From the NCBI GenBank assembly GCA_026196445.1, contig JAPHTE010000051.1:1-21254 (forward strand): DNA of 21,254 nucleotides. The letters run 5' to 3'. This stretch comes from Lysobacterales bacterium. Its GTDB lineage: Bacteria > Pseudomonadota > Gammaproteobacteria > Xanthomonadales > SZUA-36. The position numbers and the translations under genes are program-made. The notes beneath the pieces are model-generated. The model had not been told where the DNA came from. It ran no database searches and saw nothing but the letters and a program-made list of their open reading frames with translations. Shown piece by piece: positions 10,033 to 16,012 of this stretch; the stretch's first letter is position 1; each line of letters opens with the position of its first letter.

Positions 10033-10323
10033 TCAGTTTTCGATAACCGCCATGATGTCTTCTTCGCGCATGACGAGCAGTTCCTCGCCATCGACCTTGA
10101 CTTCTGTTCCCGAATATTTTCCGAACAGGATTTTGTCACCCACACTGATGTCCAGCGCGCGTTTTTCACCGTTCTCGAGAATTTTGCCGTTTCCCACAGC
10201 GAGTACTTCACCACGGATAGGTTTTTCTGTCGCAGAGTCTGGAATGACGATGCCGCCAGCGGACATACGTTCTTCTTCCATTCGCTTCACAATCACGCGA
10301 TCGTGTAAAGGACGAAGGTTCAT
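10033..10323 (-). CDS. groS: Co-chaperonin GroES (10 kDa)
   Basis: The heptameric lid of GroEL. It has 96 residues starting MNLRPLHDRVIVKR; the mobile loop that contacts GroEL is EEERMSAGGIVIP (16-28). The SVGDKILFGKYSGTEVKVDGE and MREEDIMAVIEN blocks complete the family pattern. An upstream in-frame TTG (10347) would add eight residues. It is rejected because GGGAG lies about 8 bases before the ATG at 10323 and because the family begins at this methionine. It is the first gene of the groES-groL operon. Confidence 0.98.
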   Translation of the reverse strand: MNLRPLHDRVIVKRMEEERMSAGGIVIPDSATEKPIRGEVLAVGNGKILENGEKRALDISVGDKILFGKYSGTEVKVDGEELLVMREEDIMAVIEN

Positions 10324-10403
10324 TTGAAGTTCTCCCAAATATATCAATTGAATATTAAAGCCGCCACGGCACTGTCGTTTCGGCCTGTATTGGTACCTGG
10401 GGA

Positions 10404-10417
10404 ACCGCTTTTGCGGT
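10404..10417. repeat. Perfect inverted repeat in the groES leader
   Basis: ACCGC-TTTT-GCGGT, 5-bp arms and a 4-base loop. It lies about 80 bp before the groES ATG and inside its predicted transcript. It is not a CIRCE element (no TTAGCACTC arms). Its role is unknown. Confidence 0.45.
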
Positions 10418-10439
10418 ACTGCCCAGTCTGCCTGCAGAG

Positions 10440-10466
10440 TTGGGGATATGTGGTCTGTATTTCAAG
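10440..10466 (-). promoter_or_regulatory. Heat-shock (RpoH, sigma-32) promoter of groES-groL
   Basis: On the minus strand, CTTGAA (10466-10461) is followed after exactly 15 bases by CCCCAA (10445-10440). This matches the sigma-32 pattern CTTGAA-N13-17-CCCCAT, with one mismatch in the -10 box. It predicts a transcript start near 10433 and a leader of about 110 bases. Confidence 0.82.
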
Positions 10467-10511
10467 AGCGAGGCAGCCAGTTTTTCAACATACCTGGTTT
10501 TTGGCGATTTC

Positions 10512-10539
10512 TGTAACCATTTACGCTGGCTTGCGTTTA
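10512..10539 (+). promoter_or_regulatory. Candidate ECF-sigma autoregulatory promoter
   Basis: TGTAAC (10512-10517), 16 bases, then CGTTTA (10534-10539). The AAC-type -35, the 16-base spacer and a -10 beginning with CGT are the form known for many ECF promoters. Transcription would start within a few bases of the ATG at 10550, giving an almost leaderless mRNA; no good ribosome site is present. A GGAAC at 10401 with GTCT at 10426 is a weaker alternative because its spacing is too long. Confidence 0.4.
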
Positions 10540-10549
10540 TTCTGGTGTC

Positions 10550-11038
10550 ATGAGCAGAAGATACCGCCAGTGGGTCAGACAATACCAGGATCAGGCTTGG
10601 ACGGTGGCCCGCTATATCCTGAAGGATGCACAGGAGGCGGAAGATGCAACCCAGGAGGCTTTTGTGAAGTTGTGGCACAACCAGGACAACATTGACCCCG
10701 AGCGGGTCGGTCCCTGGTTGATGAAAGTGACCCGCAACGGATGCCTCGATCGCCTGCGGCGCAGAAAGGACAACGTGGAGTTCGATGAAAGTTACATGTC
10801 AGCGGATGATAGTGGTCCCTTACAAGGTGCGAGCAACAGCGAAACCGGACTCTGGCTGAAGCGGGCCATTGGCAGGTTGAAAGAACCCTACCGCTCACTG
10901 GTGGTGTTAAGAGATATCAACCAGCACAGCTACGAAGAAGTGGCCGGGATGCTGGAATTGAGCCTGGCGCAGGTCAAGACCTATCTGCACCGGGCCAGGA
11001 AGCAACTGCGGGAGCAGTTAGCCGAGGTAAGACCATGA
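10550..11038 (+). CDS. ECF-type RNA polymerase sigma factor
   Basis: A 162-residue sigma-70 family factor with only regions 2 and 4, hence an extracytoplasmic-function type. Region 2 spans about 5-72: AEDATQEAFVKLW (30-42) is the core-binding and -10 recognition helix, and TRNGCLDRLRRRK (61-73) is region 2.4. Region 4 spans about 102-155: LKEPYRSLVVLRDINQHSYEEVAGMLELSLAQVKTYLHRARKQLRE, with the -35-binding helix-turn-helix. The start gives a normal region 2. Its last codons overlap the anti-sigma gene by 4 bp (ATGA). It is the first gene of a four-gene unit ending at 12730. The target promoters are not known, but the unit probably regulates itself. Confidence 0.92.
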   Translation: MSRRYRQWVRQYQDQAWTVARYILKDAQEAEDATQEAFVKLWHNQDNIDPERVGPWLMKVTRNGCLDRLRRRKDNVEFDESYMSADDSGPLQGASNSETGLWLKRAIGRLKEPYRSLVVLRDINQHSYEEVAGMLELSLAQVKTYLHRARKQLREQLAEVRP

Positions 11039-11553
11039 ATGATTATGATGAAAAATGGGAAGAACAGATCAACGCGTTGCTGGATGGCGAATTGAGCGAT
11101 AGCAATGCTGAAGCGCTGAAAACACAGGCAACTGACGACAGGGACCTGGCACGCGCCATTATCGAAGCCTACCAATTGCAAAAAGCAATGAGCTCGGTGC
11201 GGGTTGAACGTGCGCCTGACAGCCTGCGCAAGCGGTTGCGGGCAATTCCCCGAGAATACAGACCAGCACGGACGCTGCGCATCTTACAGCCACGCTGGGT
11301 CATGGCGGCCGCGGTCGTACCACTGGTGCTGGTGGTGGCCAGCCTGATGCAACCGGATACACCATCGGCCGAGGAAATTGAACAAGCCCGCCAGGACCTG
11401 GCGATTGCGTTTGCCTACCTCGACCGGGTCGGCCAGTTCACCGGCCGTGAAATTGAAACAACCGTTGGCAGCACGATGTCCGACGCCATCGCCGGATCCG
11501 TGATCAGAAACCTCAAGACACAGTATGAAACCTCGAAGGAGAAAGAAGCATGA
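11035..11553 (+). CDS. Probable membrane-bound anti-sigma factor without a zinc site
   Basis: A 172-residue protein that most likely holds the preceding sigma factor at the inner membrane. The N-terminal cytoplasmic part contains INALLDGELSDSNAEAL (12-28), the typical opening helix of anti-sigma domains. A single membrane segment lies at about 88-105 (WVMAAAVVPLVLVVASLM). The periplasmic tail of about 65 residues is helical, with no recognised sensor domain. The whole protein has no cysteine or histidine, so the common HxxxCxxC zinc anti-sigma mechanism is excluded. Overlaps of 4 bp on both sides show tight coupling. The assignment rests on position, the N-terminal motif and topology rather than on a strong family match. 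Confidence 0.78.
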   Translation: MNDYDEKWEEQINALLDGELSDSNAEALKTQATDDRDLARAIIEAYQLQKAMSSVRVERAPDSLRKRLRAIPREYRPARTLRILQPRWVMAAAVVPLVLVVASLMQPDTPSAEEIEQARQDLAIAFAYLDRVGQFTGREIETTVGSTMSDAIAGSVIRNLKTQYETSKEKEA

Positions 11554-12098
11554 AACTTCAAATGTTGAAAACCGTATTAATTGGCGCATTTTGCGCGTTA
11601 CTTTCAATGCCGGTATTGGCCCAGGAAGACGAATTGAAAAAGCTGGACGGCTATATTGATTTCGGCGACCTGTCCGCCACTTATGGTGAACCCTCCATAT
11701 CCATCAATATCGGCGGTACGCTGCTGCAGTTCGTGGGTGCGATGAGCGAAAGCAGCGACCCCGAAGCCGCCAAGATCATGTCTGAATTGAAGGGCGTCAG
11801 GGTATTTGGTTACCCCATCGAGCGAGACCCGGCCGTTGCGCGGGACAAGTTCACCGAAGTGAAAAGCACCTTGAAAAAGAAGGGCTGGGAACCGGTCGTG
11901 CAGATCAACGAGGACGATGAACAGGTATTGATCTACATGAAGCTCAATGAATCCGTCATGGAGGGTATGACGGTCATGACGGTGGACGACGAAGAAGTGA
12001 TGTTCATCAATATCATCGGCAAACTGGACCCCAGGCAGATTGGCAAAGTCATGGAAGGTTTCGACGTCCACATCAATGGCAAGGTCGACGTGGACTGA
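11550..12098 (+). CDS. Exported DUF4252 protein
   Basis: A 182-residue protein with a signal peptide (1-25, likely cut after VLA, before QED). The mature part fits the DUF4252 family, whose function is not established. The core runs LKGVRVFGYPI, KKGWEPVVQINEDDEQVLIYMK, MTVMTVDDEEVMFINIIGKLDP, an alternating strand pattern. There is no lipobox, so it should be soluble in the periplasm or secreted. It overlaps the anti-sigma gene by 4 bp and ends 2 bp before its paralogue. The context suggests it is a regulated output or a periplasmic partner of the sigma/anti-sigma pair. Confidence 0.82.
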   Translation: MKLQMLKTVLIGAFCALLSMPVLAQEDELKKLDGYIDFGDLSATYGEPSISINIGGTLLQFVGAMSESSDPEAAKIMSELKGVRVFGYPIERDPAVARDKFTEVKSTLKKKGWEPVVQINEDDEQVLIYMKLNESVMEGMTVMTVDDEEVMFINIIGKLDPRQIGKVMEGFDVHINGKVDVD

Positions 12099-12100
12099 AT

Positions 12101-12667
12101 ATGAAACCTGCACTGAATCCTTTCCCGGGGGCATTCAGGACCGTTGTTTGCGCAACGGTCCTGGTGTTTATGCTCAGCGCCTGTGGCATCACCGCACCTC
12201 GTTATAACGAAGGTTTTGCCAACCTGGATTCTCCAGGCATGGCCGAGACTGACCGCACGATGTCCCTGTCGCTGGGGCCAACCGTACTTCGTTTTGCCGC
12301 GAGATTCCTGGATGATGACCCTGAAACCCAGGCGTTATTGAGAAGTCTGGACGGTGTGCGCGTACGTATTTACGAGGTCTACGGTGACCACGAGAAAATC
12401 ACACAGAACTTCGAGCGCATGGGCCATAAGCTGGGTGATGACGGTTGGACCCCCGTTATGTTGATACGCGAAGAGGGGGAGTTGGTGCAGATGTACGCGA
12501 AGGAGTCCGACTCCGGTGTGCGGGGCCTGACGATTGTTTCTGCGGACAATGATGAAGTCGTAGTGGTCAATATCATGGGCGATATCGATCCCGCGCGTTA
12601 CGGTGACGTGATGATGGCCTTGGATGTCGAGGCTGCGCCCAATGCGCGGGTCGCAAACGTCAATTAA
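12101..12667 (+). CDS. DUF4252 lipoprotein, paralogue of the preceding gene
   Basis: A 188-residue lipoprotein: a hydrophobic signal and lipobox LSAC (lipid-modified Cys28) are followed by GIT, with no aspartate at +2, which favours outer-membrane sorting by the Lol rule. The mature part aligns with the preceding protein across L-x-GVRV-x-x-Y, GW-x-PV-x-x-I-x-E, the x-MY-x-K strand, DEV-x-x-x-NI-x-G-x-x-DP and a C-terminal DV, so the two arose by duplication. Its function is unknown. It starts 2 bp after the first copy and is the last gene before the terminator at 12705. Confidence 0.82.
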   Translation: MKPALNPFPGAFRTVVCATVLVFMLSACGITAPRYNEGFANLDSPGMAETDRTMSLSLGPTVLRFAARFLDDDPETQALLRSLDGVRVRIYEVYGDHEKITQNFERMGHKLGDDGWTPVMLIREEGELVQMYAKESDSGVRGLTIVSADNDEVVVVNIMGDIDPARYGDVMMALDVEAAPNARVANVN

Positions 12668-12704
12668 AGATTGCTTCTTTCAGGGCATCAAAACCCAAAA
12701 ACAG

Positions 12705-12730
12705 ATCCCGGCGAAAGCCGGGATTTTTTT
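12705..12730 (+). terminator. Rho-independent terminator closing the ECF operon
   Basis: A perfect 8-bp stem ATCCCGGC/GCCGGGAT with a GAAA tetraloop, followed by six further Ts. It stands 37 bp after the last stop codon of the operon. Confidence 0.93.
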
Positions 12731-12794
12731 AAGTGCATACTTATTTGAATAAACAAAAATAGTTCTTAAAAGTGTTTTTGAAAACCCGTAAGTC

Positions 12795-12818
12795 TTCCGT
12801 GCTGCATAAATACGGAAA
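12795..12818. repeat. Inverted repeat upstream of the DUF192 lipoprotein gene
   Basis: TTCCGT and ACGGAA, perfect 6-bp arms about 11 bases apart, in the AT-rich gap 12731-12925. It could be an operator or a weak hairpin. No clear promoter pair was found beside it, and nothing else in the gap was recognised. Confidence 0.35.
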
Positions 12819-12925
12819 CAACCACCTCACTGGCTATCGTTTGTCCGTGTGAGTAATCGCTCTTCACTGTCACTGCTTATTGATTGCTTGTTATCATGCA
12901 ATTATCTCCTGACTGGATTTTCAAC

Positions 12926-13348
12926 ATGCGGTTTTTGCTTTGTACCCTGATGTTGGTGGCCTGCACGGCCTGTGCTTCGGGCGAGCCAGCGGTTGAGCTT
13001 CGCGGCAAGCGCTTCAGTGTTGAAATTGCCGACACACGTGAAAAACAGGCACTTGGTTTGATGTTCAGGGACAGCCTGGCCGAAGATGCGGGTATGTTGT
13101 TCATATTCCCACGTGCCGCGCCGCGGTCGTTCTGGATGAAGAACACGCGGATACCGCTGGACATCCTGTATTTCAACACGGACCTGGAGTTGGTCAGTAT
13201 CTCGGCGGACACACCACCTTGCAGGGTCAGGTACTGCCCTTCCTATCCGAGCAAGGTTCCGGCCAAGTTCGTGCTGGAGTTGAATGCGGGTACCGTGTCG
13301 GAGCTGGGGGTTGAACTGGGTGATCGCTTGACCGTCGAAATAGACTGA
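12926..13348 (+). CDS. DUF192 family lipoprotein
   Basis: A 140-residue protein from the ATG at 12926. This start is preferred because it puts a clean lipoprotein signal at the N-terminus: MRFLLCTLMLVAC with lipobox LVAC (Cys13). Upstream in-frame starts at 12884 (TTG) and 12896 (ATG) would bury it. The DUF192 core is clear: the R-E-K-x-x-x-L-G-L-M-F-R stretch (38-48), GMLFIFP (56-62), SFWMKNTRIPLDILYF (68-83) and a C-terminal ELNAGTVSELGVELGD block. The molecular function of the family is not established. It is apparently a single-gene unit; its 3' end overlaps a small gene on the opposite strand. Confidence 0.85.
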   Translation: MRFLLCTLMLVACTACASGEPAVELRGKRFSVEIADTREKQALGLMFRDSLAEDAGMLFIFPRAAPRSFWMKNTRIPLDILYFNTDLELVSISADTPPCRVRYCPSYPSKVPAKFVLELNAGTVSELGVELGDRLTVEID

Positions 13349-13461
13349 GCAACAGTTGGATGTTGGGCCAACAACAGCATACCGGGATGGTAGGCGACCA
13401 ATTCATGGGGAATCATGCCATCCATTAACATTTCATCGCTAACCGGTACGAAAACTTTCAT
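13243..13461 (-). CDS. Small hypothetical protein, convergently overlapping the DUF192 gene
   Basis: A 72-residue protein, not in a family I can name. Its N-terminal half (MKVFVPVSDEMLMDGMIPHE, then LVAYHPGMLLL) looks like a compact folded unit; the C-terminal half is Ser/Thr-rich. The start at 13461 is supported by AGGAG 5 bases upstream and by a plausible sigma-70 promoter at 13485-13513. The last 35 codons run antisense to the end of the DUF192 gene, so that part may be a read-on tail after an older stop was lost. An extended reading to 13617 is rejected because it ignores the ribosome site. Confidence 0.58.
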   Translation of the reverse strand: MKVFVPVSDEMLMDGMIPHELVAYHPGMLLLAQHPTVAQSISTVKRSPSSTPSSDTVPAFNSSTNLAGTLLG

Positions 13462-13484
13462 ATCTGCTCCTGAGTAATGGGTGT

Positions 13485-13513
13485 ATCTTACGAAGCGCTT
13501 ATGACAGTACCAA
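13485..13513 (-). promoter_or_regulatory. Candidate sigma-70 promoter of the small overlapping gene
   Basis: On the minus strand TTGGTA (13513-13508), 17 bases, then TAAGAT (13490-13485). Each box matches the consensus at four of six positions with ideal spacing. It lies about 24 bp before the small gene's ATG. Confidence 0.42.
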
Positions 13514-13553
13514 GACACAAATATGCCGAAACGATGACAAACGGAAAACAAAC

Positions 13554-14300
13554 ATGAATGGCAGCATCCACATCGCGCAGATAACGGATTGCCACCTTCC
13601 TGCCGCGCGGAAAACACACTACCGTGGCATCGATGCGTGGGCGAACCTGGAGCGATTACTGGCCCGGTTAAAAGCGCACAAACCCGACCTGGTACTGGCC
13701 ACCGGTGATCTTAGCGAGGATGCAAGTACGGCCTCATACCGCGGCTTGAGAGACCTGTTCTGGAAACTGCGTGTTCCAGTATTGGCACTACCGGGTAATC
13801 ACGATGACGCTGATCTCATGGCGCAGTTCTTCCCCAGCAGCCCATCGGACACACCGTGTTATTCATACCACGGTGGCTGGCAGATCATCCGCCTGAATTC
13901 CTGCGCAACTGGCAAGCCGCACGGACGGCTGAGTGACAATACCTTACAGCAACTGCAAGCAACCCTAGAACAGGACAGTGGCCGGCCGCGCCTGCTTGCC
14001 CTGCACCACCAACCCGTGCTGGTGAACAGCCCGTGGATTGACAAGCATCGCCTGCTGGAGCCTGAACCACTGCTGCAATTAATTGATGGCCACGCGGATA
14101 TCAAGGCGGTGGTTTGGGGCCACGTTCACCAGGTTTTCGAAGCCGACAGGAACGGTGTGGCCATGCTGGGCAGCCCGTCCAGTGCGATCAACGGTGTTCC
14201 CGGTATGGATACATTTACCGCTGATACCCTCGCTCCCGCCTGCCGCTGGCTGGAACTGCGGGGCGATGGTAGCTTGGAAAGCCGAATCGTCAGTGCTTGA
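13554..14300 (+). CDS. cpdA: 3',5'-cyclic-AMP phosphodiesterase, CpdA-type metallophosphoesterase
   Basis: A 248-residue cytoplasmic class III phosphodiesterase expected to hydrolyse cAMP to AMP and so damp CRP signalling. All metal-site motifs of the calcineurin-like fold are present: DCH (12-14), GDLSED (51-56), GNHDD (81-85), HHQP (151-154) and GHVH (189-192). The KPHGRLSDNTLQQL stretch, the LGSPSSAI block near the end and the TLAPACRWLELRGDG tail follow E. coli CpdA (275 residues) closely, more so than other phosphodiesterases of the fold. The ATG at 13554 follows a GGAAAA sequence. It appears to stand alone, with no obvious partner gene. Substrate identity rests on the family match. Confidence 0.85.
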   Translation: MNGSIHIAQITDCHLPAARKTHYRGIDAWANLERLLARLKAHKPDLVLATGDLSEDASTASYRGLRDLFWKLRVPVLALPGNHDDADLMAQFFPSSPSDTPCYSYHGGWQIIRLNSCATGKPHGRLSDNTLQQLQATLEQDSGRPRLLALHHQPVLVNSPWIDKHRLLEPEPLLQLIDGHADIKAVVWGHVHQVFEADRNGVAMLGSPSSAINGVPGMDTFTADTLAPACRWLELRGDGSLESRIVSA

Positions 14301-14413
14301 AAAAGCAGCACACTTCCCTGTCTTGCAGGTCGATTCTTGGACAGTTGAAATATCTGAATTTCTGCCAATTTTCCAGCGCTTACTCCGGATAGAGCAAGAT
14401 GGGCAAATACGAC

Positions 14414-14611
14414 TTAATCGGATTCAGGCAGGATCAGCCACAGGATGAGGTAAACAATGATCCCCGGAAATGCGGCCGAGAGCACCGAGGCCAGCACGTA
14501 AACAACGCGGGTTCCCGTAACCGACCAGCCAAAATGCCGCGCCAGGCCGGCACATACACCGCCAAACATCGCGTTGCGTTTATCCCGCGTAACACCGGTT
14601 GATTGATTCAT
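14414..14611 (-). CDS. PspC-domain small membrane protein
   Basis: A 65-residue protein covering the whole PspC domain: RDKRNAMFGGVCAGLARHFG (9-28), then one membrane segment at about 38-62 ending LILWLILPESD. In E. coli, PspC is part of the phage-shock membrane-stress response, but stand-alone PspC-domain proteins are common and mostly uncharacterised; no pspA or pspB is nearby. AAGGAAA about 6 bases before the ATG at 14611 supports the start. It is divergent from hemL, sharing a 108-bp upstream region. Confidence 0.9.
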   Translation of the reverse strand: MNQSTGVTRDKRNAMFGGVCAGLARHFGWSVTGTRVVYVLASVLSAAFPGIIVYLILWLILPESD

Positions 14612-14666
14612 TTAATATTTCCTTTGCTGTGGGGGTAGATCACATTTCGATCATAGCAAAATCTTC

Positions 14667-14688
14667 TTTAACCGTTTTGCAGGTTAAA
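14667..14688. promoter_or_regulatory. Inverted repeat in the hemL-PspC divergent region
   Basis: TTTAACC-GTTTTGCA-GGTTAAA has perfect 7-bp arms and an 8-base spacer. The right arm runs into TAAAAT (14685-14690), a possible -10 box for hemL, so a protein bound here could block or tune transcription. No good -35 was found. It is a candidate operator only. Confidence 0.4.
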
Positions 14689-14719
14689 ATGGCTTTTTTC
14701 AAGTATCCGGAGCCAGAAA

Positions 14720-16006
14720 ATGATCAGCAGTAAAGACCTGATCAAGCAGGCGCGAAAGCGCATTCCCGGCGGGGTCAATTCCCCGGTTCGCGCATTCAAC
14801 GGGGTCGGTGGTGACCCGGTATTTTTTGATCGTGCCGAAGGTGCCTGCCTGTATGACGTCAGCGGCCGGGCCTATATCGATTACGTGGGTTCCTGGGGCC
14901 CGATGATTGCGGGACACGCCCACCCTGACGTGCTCAGGGCGGTTCACGCGGCAGCCGATAAAGGCTTGAGTTTTGGTGCGCCGGTTGCTGCTGAAGTGGC
15001 CATGGCAGAAAGGATTTGTGAATTGATCGACGGCATGGACATGGTGCGCATGGTTAATTCCGGTACCGAGGCCACCATGAGCGCCATCCGTGTCGCACGC
15101 GCGGCGACCGGCCGTGACCGGGTGGTCAAATTCGAGGGTTGTTACCATGGCCACGCCGATGCTTTCCTGGTCAAAGCGGGTAGTGGTGCCCTGACATTGG
15201 GTGTACCCAACTCACCGGGCGTGCCATCGGCTTATGCCGACCTGACCCTGACCTTACCATTCAACAGCCTGGCTGCAGTGGAGGAATGCCTGGCATCCCA
15301 GGGTGAAGACATCGCCTGCATTATCGTCGAGCCGGTGGCGGGTAACATGAATTGCATTCCCCCGCTCGAGGGTTATCTCAAAGGTCTGCGGGCCTTGTGT
15401 GACAAGTACACCGTGTTATTGATTTTTGATGAAGTGATGACCGGTTTCCGCGTAGCCCTGGGCGGTGCGCAGGCCCTGTACGGAATCACACCGGACCTAT
15501 CGACCTTTGGCAAAGTCATCGGTGGCGGAATGCCGGTGGGCGCCTTTGGCGGTAAACGTGAATACATGGAATTGGTCGCGCCAAGCGGCCCCGTTTACCA
15601 GGCCGGAACCCTGTCGGGAAACCCGGTAGCCATGGCAGCAGGCCTTGCAACGCTGGACCTGGTAACTGCCGACGATTTTTATAAAAACCTGGCCGAAACT
15701 ACCCGGGCGCTGACCAATGGTTTACAGGCCGAGGCAGACCAGGCGGGTGTACCGTTTACGACCACCCGGGTCGGCGGCATGTTTGGCCTGTTTTTCACAG
15801 CGGAGAAACAGATCGTCAACTTCGAACAGTCGGGCGCGGTAGACATCGACGCTTTCAAACGATTCTTCCACGCCATGCTGGAGCGCAGCGTTTACCTGGC
15901 GCCATCGGCTTACGAGGCGGGGTTTGTTTCATCGGCGCATACCACGGAGCACCTTGATCAAACCATCGCGGCTGCCAGAGAAGCATTCGCGCTGTGCAGC
16001 CGCTAA
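14720..16006 (+). CDS. hemL: Glutamate-1-semialdehyde 2,1-aminomutase
   Basis: A PLP enzyme that converts glutamate-1-semialdehyde to 5-aminolevulinate, the C5-route entry to haem and other tetrapyrroles. It has 428 residues, the family norm. IPGGVNSPVRAFNGVGGDP (15-33) opens the protein; MVNSGTEATMSAIRVAR (111-127) is the cofactor-phosphate region; IFDEVMTGFR (235-244) holds the PLP-contacting aspartate; STFGKVIGGGMPVGAFGGK (261-279) contains the Schiff-base Lys265. GGAG stands 7 bases before the ATG. The gene faces the acyltransferase gene, the two stops being 6 bp apart with no clear terminator between them. Confidence 0.98.
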   Translation: MISSKDLIKQARKRIPGGVNSPVRAFNGVGGDPVFFDRAEGACLYDVSGRAYIDYVGSWGPMIAGHAHPDVLRAVHAAADKGLSFGAPVAAEVAMAERICELIDGMDMVRMVNSGTEATMSAIRVARAATGRDRVVKFEGCYHGHADAFLVKAGSGALTLGVPNSPGVPSAYADLTLTLPFNSLAAVEECLASQGEDIACIIVEPVAGNMNCIPPLEGYLKGLRALCDKYTVLLIFDEVMTGFRVALGGAQALYGITPDLSTFGKVIGGGMPVGAFGGKREYMELVAPSGPVYQAGTLSGNPVAMAAGLATLDLVTADDFYKNLAETTRALTNGLQAEADQAGVPFTTTRVGGMFGLFFTAEKQIVNFEQSGAVDIDAFKRFFHAMLERSVYLAPSAYEAGFVSSAHTTEHLDQTIAAAREAFALCSR

Positions 16007-16012
16007 GGCGGG

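Noticed and set aside
10324..10347. Upstream TTG start for groES
   Set aside because: The ATG at 10323 has a better-placed GGGAG and gives the canonical 96-residue protein.
10324..10440. CIRCE operator in the groES leader
   Set aside because: The only perfect repeat there (ACCGC/GCGGT) lacks the TTAGCACTC/GAGTGCTAA arms.
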